A stretch of 64,000 bases of DNA, taken from assembly GCF_047496725.1 (NCBI RefSeq), contig NC_132971.1:10979501-11043500 (forward strand). Direction: 5' to 3'. A program made the position numbers and the translations under genes. Positions within the stretch are counted from its first letter, which is position 1. Each line of letters begins with the position of its first letter. The stretch is from Anoplolepis gracilipes (lineage: Eukaryota; Arthropoda; Insecta; Hymenoptera; Formicidae). The notes under the pieces are model-generated. The model was not told the origin of the DNA and ran no database searches. It saw only the letters and a list, made by a program, of their open reading frames with translations. Below, piece by piece: positions 25,801 through 38,992 of the stretch.

Positions 25801-27035
25801 TTGAAAAGCAGAGGAAATATACACTAAAAATAAAAATAAAATCCGAGAATATAATGTATAAATTTACATTTTTATAAAAAATTTCAGATTTAAGGTGTAC
25901 AAAGCACGTTCAAAAACATTTGCAATATAATAATTTTTACAAAGCCTTTCGAACGACATGTCGATGATAAAAAGTCTGCAAAATTTTCTAACATTGAACA
26001 TTTTCGAAAGAAAAATGATCTATTGGTGAAATTTTCATTGCAGCGGGTCTTGAGGAGATCTCAGCCAGATTGAACCTGATGGTGAAGGCGGAGCTGGCCG
26101 AGTTGGTTGCAGGGGCGCCGATGAACCCAGGTGATCCCGAAACTAGATGTCAGTATCTCGAGAAGCTTTTAGGTAAGCACGGCCAGAATTTAAAAATTTG
26201 CCGTTATAAATGGTCGCAACGACCACTTAATGTCATCACCTATGATGACGTTGGTCGCTGTTCTAACAATAAACGCGCTTGACGTACATCTAGATGGGAG
26301 ATTGAATACTCGATAATATATGCTCAGCCACTTGTCAACACGATATGATGAGATATACAGATTTAAAAAAATTGGAAAAAGAATATATGTCTTAATTAAG
26401 TCTTTAAAAATTAACAAGTTATGTATATTAGTCATAATTTTTTTTTATTATTTTATTAATAGAATATTGCATTTTAATATTTTTACTCTTAAAAGTAACA
26501 AGTTTTAGTCATTTAAATATATAACAATTTACATAATTAACTTTTCTTAAATATTCTAAGTAATTTGTCCGCTCGAAATTGTTATTTTCTTTAAAAATTG
26601 ACGTCATGAATTAAAAGAGACATTTAAACACAGGTAAATATATTGATTGCATTATCGCTTAATATTGACAACGCAACAGTGAAATCGAGGTTCGCGTGGT
26701 TACGTACTACGCGTCGTTTTTATCAATCAACACATCCGTCGCGCGCGACTATATAAAATGTAGTTGCGTGCACGTTCGCAATGATCATTTTGTGCGCCGA
26801 AACGAAGAAGAGAGGGGGAGGGGGAAGGAAGGCGCGGACGACAAACGGACGAATGCGAGGGAGGTCGCAAACACACACAATAAATTCGCTTAACTCGTAC
26901 CGCACTTGAATGAGCTTCACACGCGCGCGCGCGTACGTTTCACACGGGGTGACCGTGAAGTACCGTTTGGCTGTCGGCTACCGGAAGTATTTTTTGGCAC
27001 GCCGCTTAAGTATCGTTAGTCGACGCAAATCAACG

Positions 27036-27099
<64 letters not shown>

Positions 27100-27778
27100 A
27101 TATTTTCATCACGATTTCGAATTAGAATTGAATTAAATCAGAATGAGAATAACATCGCGTGATATGTTACGTTAAACGAGGATTGTAATATTTCAGGTGG
27201 CATTGAAATGTGTCCGTCGATATATTTTTGTGCGTGTGCCGGATTACATACACACACACATACGCGCCAAGAAATGCGTGCGCGCGCGCAAGGGGCCCCA
27301 TTGACACACATACACAGCACGTAGCTCATTATTGAACTTTCATTCAGTAGATTCTTCCTCGAGTGTTCCTTTGCTCGTTTTTATTTCCGCTATGATATTT
27401 GCATAATATGTAATATCGCACGTTCCGCATTTTTGCGTGCGCGAGATGCGGGATTAAAGACCTAGAAGAGCATATACTATATGCACGCACTCATGCGATA
27501 TTTAATAAATAATTTACACTATCATCAACATATATCTTGTTTTAATCTTCACATTATCATCTTTGAAATTTCCTTTTGCTCATTCGTTTTTTTCAAGGTT
27601 TACACTCTTTATATTTCGTATTTTTTATTTTTTTTTTTTGCTACAAAATTACTCAACACATAATTAATAACATAATTATATATCGTGCTGCATAAATAAA
27701 TTCTTTTTTCTCAAAAGTAATAAATTAATATTATCAATTAATTTTAATATTTAATTTTTCAATCTCAAATATATCAAA

Positions 27779-27835
<57 letters not shown>

Positions 27836-30551
27836 CGATAGATTTTATATGTAATTGTAATTTATGTTAAAATCGTGCACAATGTCGAGTTGGAAACGTC
27901 GTAATGTCTCTCGTGTTCTCGCAATGGTTTTCGAATATTGTTAAGATTGACCTCTGTGTCTTTCACCGTGTTCCGCCGCATCTCGCGAATCGCCACGCAC
28001 GTGCGTTACGTCAGAGCGCAGATTTTCGAGCGCGCCCGAACGCCGATGATATTTTAGGAAGTAGTAGCTGTTTGTAGAGTAGACGGATCTTAAAACAGAC
28101 GAGACGAGACGAGATGAGACGAGACTCGCTCGCTCGCTCGCTGCACTTTCCTGCGGGAATTATTTATTCACGCGCGAAAACAAAATGACGCGATTGTTCG
28201 GACGTTTATCTGCTTTCATTCATCCGCGCCGCGCGCTCTAACTTTAGCGCGCACGCATGTGCATGCGTTGTGTTCATCGTCGGTGATGGATAAAGACATA
28301 CGGTAAAGACATACGGTTCAATTCTTTTCAGAATAATAAATTACGATATTAAAATGTTCAAACGAAATAAGCTTATTTTAAATTAAAATTAGACAAAATG
28401 TTAGGGCTCGTTAAAGCTCGCGAGACAAGAGTTGCAAACCATATATTGATGTGCATAATTGTCAAAAAATTGTTAGATGTGAATTAAATTTATTTGATCA
28501 GTATACTTTTTGCCATTTTAATAATTGTCTAAGAGATTTTTTAGTTTTTTATCCATTATTCGTATTTATTTTTTCCATTATTTTAATGTCTTTTATTTTG
28601 CAATTGTCAATATCATTTACTTTCGTCCTTATATACATATGCTAACGTATGGATCGAGAAATTAAATCGTTTCACGATGTCTTTGAAATACTCTACCGCG
28701 AAATATTACTGCAATCTTGTTGTTGGAACTTCGCAATATTCTATCGCATTCGGAGAGACGGGAAGCTGAGAGGAGTAGGATTGTGAATCCATGAAAAGCT
28801 CGTCTCTGGGACTTTCGAATTCGCTCCGCGAAACCGCGGCTGCCGGTCGCAGTTGTTGCAGTTTCGAGTTTTGACGCGCGAGCGTGAGCCCGAAAATCAA
28901 TCCGTCGCCAATTTTAGCCGCGCGGCGCGTCAATATACGCCGCGCTTCTCGGGCGGAAAGCGAGACGCGGGATCTTTTCCCCGTTGGAATATTTCATTGC
29001 GCTCCCACGCCTCGGAAGTTGTATTTATATGTGGACCGGCCGGCTATATATACCGGAAGCGTAACGCGATGTACACGGTGCTCCCGAAATACGCGCGTTC
29101 CCTGAAGACGCGACGCGTCTTCCATTCATACCAGACTTCCAATCTTTTCTTTAATTATCGCGTCATATCTCATTGCTTACCCAGGGCTCGTACTCCCTAT
29201 TTTTTTTTTTTAATTATAGAGGAAAAGGGAAATTTTTTTTATGAAAAAAGACGAAATTGATTTAATTGATGAAAAAGTCACACACATATATATAAATCAA
29301 AAAACTTTAAAATAATAAAATTGATGTATTATTTTAGAAATAGTATTTTATATTGGGAATAAACAACAGAATTTTAGTTATACAACTTTAATAAAATCTA
29401 TATTAGATTTGTTAACGTTTCACATATAACTGTTTATAAAACTGATAAAAATACGTTTCTTTACTTTAATGATATACAATGCAAAATAGATACCTAGAAA
29501 TGCTACATTTTACATATCACAGAATTATACGTACACTGCTCGCTGTTTAAATTAGATTTATTTAATAAGAAAAGAAGACGAGATAAGAAAAATAAACGAA
29601 AAGCAAAAAATTAAAAATTATATATTTATAAAATAACTCATTAAGTAATTTAAAAGATGATAAATCATATTACTTAATACATATGATAAACATAAATTAA
29701 TTTTTTTATAATTTGTTTTTTGTATCTTTGGCATACATTATATTGAATTAACATTAAGTAGAGGCACGTTTTAAAAGTAATTATTTTTTATTAATTATTC
29801 TTTAATTATTTTTAGATTTTAAGCCTATTTCTGAGATTTTCTAGACTCGATATTAATTCTTGAAAAACTATTTTGCTGGTTATAGATTTAGCTGAATCTT
29901 TCAATATTGTTTGCATCGCTTCAGATTCTTGAGACAAATGTGCTGATCATGTTAATTATAGATGAAATAGAGAAAAATCATAGATTTTAGAGGAAAAAAG
30001 GGGAGATAGGGGAAAGAGTATGAGCCCTGCTTACCTTAATAAATATATTAAATCAATATAATTATAAGTTATTTAGTTTTTCTATTTATTGTCTATATTT
30101 ATTTTTTTTATCATTTTTAAAGTCTTCTACTTTACAATTGTCAACATCATCGTCTCTAATTAATTAAACGAAATCGCGGGAGGAGAGAAAAGTTTAGATT
30201 ATTTTTGCGCGGTTAAATGAAATGTTTCCATTCTCCTAGGAGAATCTCATAGCGCAAATCGTTCGCGATACTGCGATTCGAAACGAGCCCCTCTTCTCCC
30301 TTCGCTCGCTTGACTGATGAAGCCGGTGTGAGGATTCGTTTGCTCTGCTTGCAGACCGGAAACGGGAGACTCCGGCGGTGGCGACGGCGGCGGCGGCAGC
30401 GACTGGCTGGCCGGAGGCGGCGGCCGGCAACTTGTACATTGAAGAGGGGAGCACGATGACGCCGACGAGGAGTAAGCGATCACAGATCGCGCGGATTCAG
30501 CGCAACATCGAAACCATTCTCAGTCACAAGACGAATCAGGGCACCGATTGA
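21246..30551 (+). CDS. wgn: Wengen, TNF-receptor superfamily member (Eiger receptor)
   Basis: Four coding exons in phase, 21246-21710, 22187-22370, 26044-26172 and 30355-30551, encode 324 residues, close to fly Wengen. A hydrophobic N-terminal stretch (about 9-27) could be a signal peptide. A polyglutamine tract (about 34-45) precedes one Cys-rich domain (49-86) with six cysteines at 49, 63, 66, 69, 78 and 86. An acidic stalk, a membrane segment (about 179-203) followed by RQWRRMKR, and a cytoplasmic tail complete it. Wengen binds the TNF ligand Eiger; TNF receptors signal through TRAF adaptors, and I see no unambiguous TRAF site. The start is the first ATG after the acceptor at 21242. Introns are large (0.5, 3.7 and 4.2 kb), unlike the compact genes to the right. 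Confidence 0.9.
22371..26043 (+). other. Wengen intron 2, with a long (AG)n run
   Basis: Noncoding. It holds an (AG)n microsatellite at 22765-22841, a TAAATAAA-rich tract near 23210-23290 and CpG-rich patches near 23640-23950. No nested gene is supported. Confidence 0.6.
22765..22841. repeat. (AG)n microsatellite
   Basis: About 38 uninterrupted AG units followed by GGGAGGGAGGG; the longest pure dinucleotide run in the window. It creates false open frames on both strands. Confidence 0.95.
26173..30354 (+). other. Wengen intron 3, with CpG-rich segments
   Basis: Noncoding. (TA)n runs lie at 27037-27092 and 27789-27832. A degenerate GAGAC/CTCG repeat lies near 28098-28142. CpG-rich stretches at about 27900-28270 and 28790-29120 look like regulatory islands or an alternative promoter. 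The 135-codon open frame over 28853-29260 has no domain and is probably composition-driven. Confidence 0.5.
27037..27092. repeat. (TA)n microsatellite
   Basis: About 28 uninterrupted TA units. Confidence 0.95.
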
Positions 30552-32751
30552 CAATCGTCTATTCAGCCGAACTGAGACTCTTTAGACTCGCTTGTGTGTA
30601 CACGTTGCGCCACGTTCTATTAGCGCGATTGTTAGAATTAAATTCGCATTAAATGAGTAAACCGTATAAGATGAAATTGACGATGGCAGTTCATTCTCGA
30701 TGTAGGGGGGAGGGGGACAAAGGATTAATATTTTTATACACCTATCGCGCTTTTGCTTTAATATAAAAAAATTTTCCAAATGCTACCACATTGAGGCAAA
30801 AAAAATAGAAAATGTATTTAATATAATTTCTATAGACATTCAAATATGTTATTTGTAGTTTATTCTATAGAAAAGGAATTGTCAAAATTAGAAATAATTT
30901 CGTGAAACGAGATTTGTTGATTATCCTTGTATACTTTTTTTTTACACAGGGCATATTAGGGGACAAATCCGAAAGAACGAAAGTAAAAAGAGCAGGCTGA
31001 ATTGTGCGCGTACCTATTTTATAAGATATCGTTATAAGTGCATCGTAGCGTAATTTATTGTTACAACCAGGCAACCGAATACTCATATTTTGAACCGGTT
31101 GCACCAACGTTTAGTTAACTCGTAGTAGTTAAATTTTTCATCTTTATATATGTATATTATAGTTGGTAATTAGACTGGGAAGTGAGGAAAAAATTGTTGA
31201 TTGTATAAGTAAGCAATATCGATATAGTTAATTTTCGAATTATATTCTCTACTTTTAGATTTAAAAAATTTTCGTCAAGTTCTTCGTCGTAACAAAATAA
31301 TCGAATATATCGAATTCGTTAAAGTATTGTTATTTAATTCGAGCGTCAATCTATTAATTATAATTTAATTTTTCAGAAATAAATTTTTTCCGCTCTCTCT
31401 CTAATTTTAGTTAATTTTAATTATTTATAAGATACATATATTGTTAATGGTGCTACGATCTGGACATGCTTACATCATCCGGAGAATGATCAATTAAGGA
31501 AGTCAGTAGAAATAATTAAGGAAGTCAGAAGAAATAATTAGTTATCTATCTATATATAGTATATTTCGTTGGTGCAACAAAACCGGAATTTTACTTTGTA
31601 AAAGAGCGCGATTTGACGAACAAAAGTGGAACTTGTTCGCTCAGCTGTTGCGTCGTTCAGTTAGGTCAAATATTCTCTCTATATATTTCTTTCTTTCTCT
31701 CTCTCTCGTTTTTTTTGGCAAATTAATAAAATTATCGTAAAGAGATGTCGCAGTTTCCTATTGTGTCCTGAAGCTCGAGCGTAATTCGAGCTACGAGTGA
31801 CACGTATTCGGAGGATTTTATTTCTTTTTCTCACTCTCACTCTCTTTCTTTCTCTAATAACTTTAATGCGACAAACATTGTAATTAAAGTGCTTCTGTAT
31901 CCATACACGCATGATAATAGCAATAAAATAAGACTTTAATATAAGTACATTCAACGGAGAGTCTATTTTTCCATGGAAATGATTGATTTTGAAGTCTCTC
32001 TTGAAGTCAATCATTCAAAACAACTTATGATATATATATGTATATAATGTAAAATATACAGAGTATTCTCGCAATTTGATGCTTGAGAATTTGAGATTTT
32101 GATTAATTAGATTAGAATCATCTTTTCTTTAACAAAAATATCAAGCAAAAATGTCATTATTCTTTATAAACTTTACAAATATTATATTATATCACAATAT
32201 TATATCTACAATAAAGTTGGATATCCTATAATTGGGAGTTAAGATATTAAGATAAATGATCCTTCATTATTTCTTCACCTCTAAAAGCTTAATTCACAAA
32301 GTTTTTTTTATTTTAAATAGCTAGTAGATCGAATAATCTCGATATTTTTGTTAATAAATATATCAAATTCAAATTCACAAAAAAATTCAAATAACCTTGT
32401 TGGATTATTTTGATTTTTTTTTTTTTACGTGAAGGAAATTGGTGAGCAAGAAAGAGAATAAAACGTAACGACGTACGATAAAAAAATTTCTCCATTCTAT
32501 TCCTTATAATACATAATATTCATGTATTTAGATTGTACCCATTACACCGTAGTAACATCAACATTTTTTTTTTTCTTTTTCTATTCCATTCTCTTATCGA
32601 TTTAAATATATCTTTATTCGTATGTCGTATAAATAAGTGTGGAGGGAGAGGGGAGGGGGCGGAATAGTCGAGAAGGGAAGGTGCAGGAGGTGGGTCAGGA
32701 TGCGGTGTCTAAACGCCTGTCTCTTACCACATACTTTCCCGAGGCCGTGCG

Positions 32752-32812
<61 letters not shown>

Positions 32813-34010
32813 GTACTCTCGCTTGCCCTAAGATATATACCTTTACGTCTATCTTCTAGCTTTAAGACTATTTTTTTCTTTGTAAACGTGATCACAGTGT
32901 AAAGGCGTCGCTATATACGCTAAAGCGGTAAGCACATACGGTGAACACGGGTTAACACACACGTTCCTGGTCCGTACATCTTTGAGAATCGCATCTCTCG
33001 CCTCGCTTCTTCCCTTCCCTTTTCAATCAGATGCCTTCATTTTTTTTCTTCCCTCTCCTCCCACACAAATACACGCAATTTTCTTTCTCGATGAGACGTT
33101 ACTTTCAATCAGGCACTTTTTTGTTCACGACTCCGCTCCCGAGGACCCGCGCGAGAGTACGACGAACGCACGCGCGCGCATTTTTTTTTTTTTTTTGTAA
33201 AGGTATCTAAAAAGATTTGTACGTCAATGATGCTTTAATAAGGATCGAAAGTGCGGATGACGAACGTGTTCTAGTAATAATAATGAATATACGTGCATAC
33301 TTTGCATACAAAATAGTGGTAGTTTCGCGACAGCTCTTAATACGTATATCGATCGAAGAGATAATTCGTGTATGTTGCATTCGTTTGAAGATGGATATAA
33401 ACTAAATGAACAAACAACGAATATTCATCATTAAAATTCGTAAGATGTATAACAATTACAAACAGAATTTTGTCAGCGTTTGATTCGCGTTTCGATATAT
33501 CACTCATGAGACGATACATCAAAAAACAATTAATGCAATATGGATAAAAATATAGCCCAAAACAAATATTACAAAGTAAAAAGAAACGAGTAAACCACAA
33601 ATGGTTAAAAAATTTTGCATTCGTGTTGATCATTCAGTGTATATCCACTTTTACACGCGAGATCTGTCCGATGGATCTCTCTTTCTCTCTTTCGTTATTT
33701 TTTTTTTTTTACTCATAAAAGTTCGCCAGTTAAATTATTATTATTATATTAACGCAATCGGTTCTTGTTAGAAAAGCACCGTTAACTCTATTACGATATT
33801 CGCCTATTTAATCGTATAGTTCCGTGGTCTCGGTCCTCATGTGGAATGCAAAGCAATAATAAATTAATTAGACTCTAATAAATAATTATATAATCGTATT
33901 AAATATTACGCGATATACAGAATAGTTATTTTAAATAACTATAACCATTTACAGCAGTGTCCGTAGTGTATGTATGTGTATGTATCTCTCCGTCTCTTTG
34001 AGACGGCATA

Positions 34011-34052
<42 letters not shown>

Positions 34053-35682
34053 TATATTTATATATATATATATTTATATTTATATATATATATATATATA
34101 TATATGTTTATATTTATATATAATATCCGCGTGTGTACAGATATCTGTGTGTCTGTGCTGTGTGACTCTATGCGTATATATGCATACATACATATATACT
34201 ATGTATATATATTTGCTGTATCTCGATTTTTCCCTTCGTACTTTCTTTTCTCTAATACTTTCTTTTTTTCTGTACAAATATTTATATATAAAATATTTAT
34301 CGAATCAAAGGCGAAAGAACGGAGAGAAGTGACCTCAGCCAAAATCAGATGGATATCGAGATACCTGCTCTGTTTGGTACGGTACGACTTTTCGCTAAAA
34401 GTCACATCTCTCGAACTTGCTCCCTGTCGTATTTGAATAATTAATAACGCGTGTCCACAGCTTGGCTCGTTTGTGCCCTGTACATTTTTTATCTCTCAGT
34501 TTTACACCGATTTTACCAGTGCAATAAACACGACACATTTCTATCTAAAAAAAAAAAAAGAAAAAAAAATTGTATCCGATACCTTGAAGCGACTGTGTCG
34601 CAATCAACGTACTATCGTAATCGATCGGTATCCAAGTGTATCGATACGGGATGTATTCGGTGTCGACACGCTTCTGACTAACGCAACGCTTTCGAATTCT
34701 TCAAATTTGTCTCGACAACTCTTAAATCGCCTCTCTCTTCCCAAGTCCATAAGAAAATCCTAAATTCATTTAAAAATAAATGTTTCGATTATTAGTACAG
34801 TGTGACTCTTCTGTTATATAAATTTGATCCGTATAGTTCTCAAGTACCTGTATTTTTATACTTCAGTTGCTTTATGCTTTTTTTTGTCTTTTAAGGACTT
34901 GGCCTTGGGACAACAATAAACGCATTTTTTTCATTTATAAAATGTACTCACTAAATATCTGCGTCGTCGCGTTCGTCTCGAGCATTCAAACCGCATAGAG
35001 CAACTAGATAATCTATTTATCCGAATTTTTAGTGTAATTTCTTTCGCGACAAAGTACGGCGCGCACAGCTATATTTATATGTATATATATATAATTTTAT
35101 TTCTCACAATCGACAGGGCAATCCGCGACGTGCTTCGTCGCGCGCGTTTCTATACTTATTTAACTAATTTAAGACTAATGATAGAGCTCGGAATATCTCA
35201 ATAAAGCCCTATGGACGGATAGTTCGTACAATATAACAGCATGATGGACGAGTATGTGTTGGCAATTTCTTTTTTCTTTCTTGAAATTTTCTCTCTCTTT
35301 TAAAGAAAAGGCACAATTTGTCGCGCTTTGTACATTATTTTCTGAGAGAGCAGACATACTTGCTCAAGTTTTCAAATATAATAATTAAAAATTTATAATT
35401 TACAATTGACTGGCCGTCATGCTTCGGCGAAAGAAGGGACGAGCGCGTTCTTGCAATTTTCAAAAGTATTTTTTGGTTAATAGTATGTCTAGACACATCG
35501 CAGAAAATATTTGCACCTTCATACTAATGAACACTGAACGTACGTACAACATACGTACCGATTCTCCTGCCGTTTTCTTTCGTTCAACGAAGAAGTGGGA
35601 GGAAAGAAGAAGAAACGAAAAGGGGATAGACGAATTTTAGCCGCAGGTATCTCTCTTTCTCTCTTCTCTCTTCTCCTCCCAG
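30552..35682. other. 5.1-kb gap between convergent wengen and the zinc-finger gene
   Basis: No coding exon is supported. It carries (CT)n at 32752-32809, (TA)n at 34016-34049 and 34085-34106, and AATAAA-type signals, for example near 34914. Long 3' untranslated regions from both neighbours could occupy much of it. Confidence 0.5.
32752..32809. repeat. (CT)n microsatellite
   Basis: CT run with a single TTTCTTT interruption. Confidence 0.9.
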
Positions 35683-37856
35683 CTACTGATGACTCTTGCT
35701 CAGTAAATGCGAGTTGAATTGATACAGATTGCAGCACTGCTCCCCGCAAATATTGCACTTCCACGGATTACTCTCGCTGTGACAACCTTTGTGAAGGAAG
35801 TATAACGTCTGATCTGGAAACGTGATGCGACAGTGGGTACACTGAAGTCCGCTGGTGCGTGGATCCGGCCTGGTCGAGGTAGGCGGTTCACCCCTCGAAT
35901 GTGGATTGGCGCCGCCGCAGCCGCTGTTGTTATTGCTGTTATTGTTGTTATTGGCAGAACTAGTGGAGAGCTTGCGACGTAGATCATCACGCAGCAGCGA
36001 TTTCAACGGCGACACTTTGATCAACGATGGCAACGGCAGATTGCTCGACGTCGCCCCGCTATCGTCCATACCGTTGCTGTTTGGTTCCTGCTTGATGGGT
36101 ATTAGAGAGATCGACGGTGTAATCGCTTCGTCGCCTCCGCCAACATTTCTGAAGAAAAGACCAAGAATTTGCGATCAAATAATTCGCGTTAGAATGCAAT
36201 TAAATGTTGATATTTTTCATTTTTAAGCATACACAAATGTCTCTCAGGTAAAATATAATTGAGATTACAAACTGACACAACGCGCAAATGTAAAGCCTCT
36301 GATGAATAATTTTCAAAAACGTTTAACGCGCACACTGATAAAAATTAATAAATTAATATCCTTTAAATGTTTACCTATGAATGGTGCTGCTATTGATAGC
36401 TAATTGATGATGACTACTGCTCGGCGCATTGCTATTGCTGTCGGCGCTCTGCGGGCTATTAGGACTATCTCCGTTCAATGGGGCAGGACTCGGATTTCGC
36501 TGGTTGGCAGCCTGTTCGGGGTAAGGAATGGATATTTCTACGTGAGGCGTGAGGAAATGCATAGGAGGTGTAGCGTTGTCGGTCGAACGATTGCCAGTGC
36601 TGTCTCCACTGTCGGATAAGGGTGCCGAAGGCATCGCTTCTCCGGATGTGCAACTATTCATTATGGATGTAGAGCTATTTGGTCCTGGATTATCTAAATC
36701 TATTCCATGTCTGCGAATAATTAAAGGGTTTATATAAAATGAAGAAAATGAGAAGACCAATGTTCTTTTTCTTCAAACAATTCGTATGACTCACCTATTA
36801 AAGAAGTGCAACCTAAGGCATTTCATAGTTGCTGCACGATAGTTGCAGAGAGGACACGATTTGACCATATCGTGCTGACCGACGTGCTCGTTTTGAAAGT
36901 GAGCACGCATCGCGATCTGTCTCTGAAAACCACGGTTACATATTGGACAATGGTATGGCAAAGTCTTCGAATGTGTCGTAAAGTGTTCCGCAAGATGGTC
37001 TTTCCGAAAGAATCTCTTCTGACATACTCGACATTCATATGGTTTTACGCCTGTATGCCTCATCTGAAAGAGATAAATGATGAAATAGGTCAAATGTTCA
37101 TTGATAAAATACACAAAGAATCGTCGTTTATATATAAAAAGTGAGATTATATTTTATTTAAAAGAATTATATATCTATTTTTATTTCAAACAGCTGTTAT
37201 ATTTGTGTATTTGTACCTGTCAAATTCTCACTGTCATCATCAATCAATTATTTAATGTGTAACATTAATTAATTACACAATAGAGATGTTATGTCGTGTA
37301 ATTTTTTTATACTCACTTTGTGTCGTCTCATGTTAGCTCCATTTGAAAATTTCATATTACACACATCACATTCAAACATTTTTCTGTGAGACCTCATCCC
37401 TGAATGGCCCTCTTCCCCATCTCCGTCATTCTCTGCTCCTTCTATGCCCTCAGCACTCTCTCCTGCTTCGCCACTTGCCAGACATTGATCTTGATGAGCG
37501 GAGAAAGCTGTCTTGTTTATAGTTTCATAATTATCGCACCTATCACATCTGTGAAATAAAGGGTATACTTTCTAGAATTCTAAGATACTTTCACTGGTAA
37601 AAAATTATGTTTTAGGTATTCCATTGTAACTGTTGCTATCAACATTGTGGCTGGGTGCAAAATCACAATTTGAATCTCACCTAAATGCAGGGACAGCTCC
37701 GTCGCTACTATCATAATTGGTATTTAGAGCTGCCTCGTTATCTGGATCTAATGTCTCTTCCTCTCTGTGATTAGAAGAGTCACCAGCCTCAGCGTGCGAA
37801 GAGGAATGAGAGTCTACCTCGTTTTCCCCACCACCACCATCAACTCCATCTGACAT
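35683..37856 (-). CDS. C2H2 zinc-finger transcription factor with Hunchback/Ikaros-like C-terminal fingers
   Basis: Five exons on the minus strand, 37856-37681, 37548-37317, 37063-36795, 36710-36375 and 36148-35683, give 492 residues in one consistent frame. An acidic Ser/Asp-rich N-terminus precedes an atypical CDRCDNYE finger (from residue 60). A C2H2 array follows (about 117-226; FECDVC, YECRVC, YHCPIC and KSCPLC fingers) with a standard HTGVKPYEC linker. A Ser/Pro/Asn-rich linker leads to two terminal fingers (about 440-492; LQCTHC and WKCNIC), arranged like the dimerisation fingers of Hunchback and Ikaros. An IKQEP motif near the start of the last exon resembles a SUMO site. It is a nuclear DNA-binding factor. 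The start is the first ATG of the acidic exon; an upstream noncoding exon is likely, since an acceptor precedes it. I cannot name the orthologue. Confidence 0.85.
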
Positions 37857-38956
37857 GTTATCAAGCGGAAGGACTATCCTGAGTCCGTCATCTAACCTAG
37901 GATGACAAGCACAGATTAGTCGATTATTTATTTACAAGTAGTACACTTAACATAAAATTCACGTCACATTTCTAGACGCTTCTAAATGTCGAAGAATTCA
38001 CTCAAAGGCACTGTTCGCCCGTTCAAACAACCATGACCTATTTAAATGATCTGTCATAAAATCCTAGCCTTATTTAAACGTCTCTCGCTATCTCGTTCGA
38101 AAACGTTTCAACAGATTTATATATCAAAAGAACTACGCGTAAGGATCGATCGCGTTCCATATTTCACAAAATCGAGCGAACGGCAGGAGGAGGAGGAGGA
38201 GGAGGAGACTTGTCGAGGAAGTCGAAGAGCGCACGTCGCTCGAGCACTCGACATCGTCGTGCCCTACATAACGTCATCTCGTTTATCGTCATTTAATTGT
38301 CATTTAATTGTCGTCACCATGCTCGTGAACACGTCGTCGTCGTCGTACAATCTCGCAGCGCCTTTCGCGAAAAGGCCTTCGTCCGCAATTTTTCTCTCGG
38401 AAAACGCGTGATTTTTTGCACGTCGTGTAAAAAGAAAAAAAAAGCAAAATTGTTTTCGTCGCGCGTCGCAGGAGTGTCTCACGTACTTAATCACGTACGG
38501 GCCTTTTGCGCGTTCGATGCCTCCTTTACCTGTCAGCTCTCTCTCCGTCGGCGATACCCGTGTCTCTCTGTCAGGTGCGCTGTCAGTTGAAGCGATTCGC
38601 GATACGCGCGCGACAGACGGAGAGAGAGACGGAGAGAATGTAACTCCGAGGTATTCGAGTGAGCAAGGTGCAACGGTACGAGTATTACCCAATCCTGGGA
38701 AGATTACGGCATAGAAACACCTGGTGGTAAAGCGCAATGCCAGAGTGCACTGCACTTTGTCCCAGTTTCGACCGAATCCGTCACTCGTGACGTAGTTTTC
38801 GCGGCTTTTCCGCGGAAAGTCTCTGGCGGTCGCGCACGCGACGGCGACGGGGGTGAGGGGGAGGAATTTGTGACGGGAGGAACGAAAAGAAGGGGAGAGG
38901 GAGGAGAGAGACGGATAGAGAGATAGGGAGGAAGGAAGGGCGGGATGAACGGGACA

Positions 38957-38992
<36 letters not shown>

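Noticed and set aside
28853..29260. 135-codon plus-strand open frame
   Set aside because: Lies in a CpG-rich intronic island with few stop codons by composition; no domain or splice support.
33970..34332. 120-codon frame rich in Tyr and Ile
   Set aside because: Mostly translation of (TA)n microsatellites.
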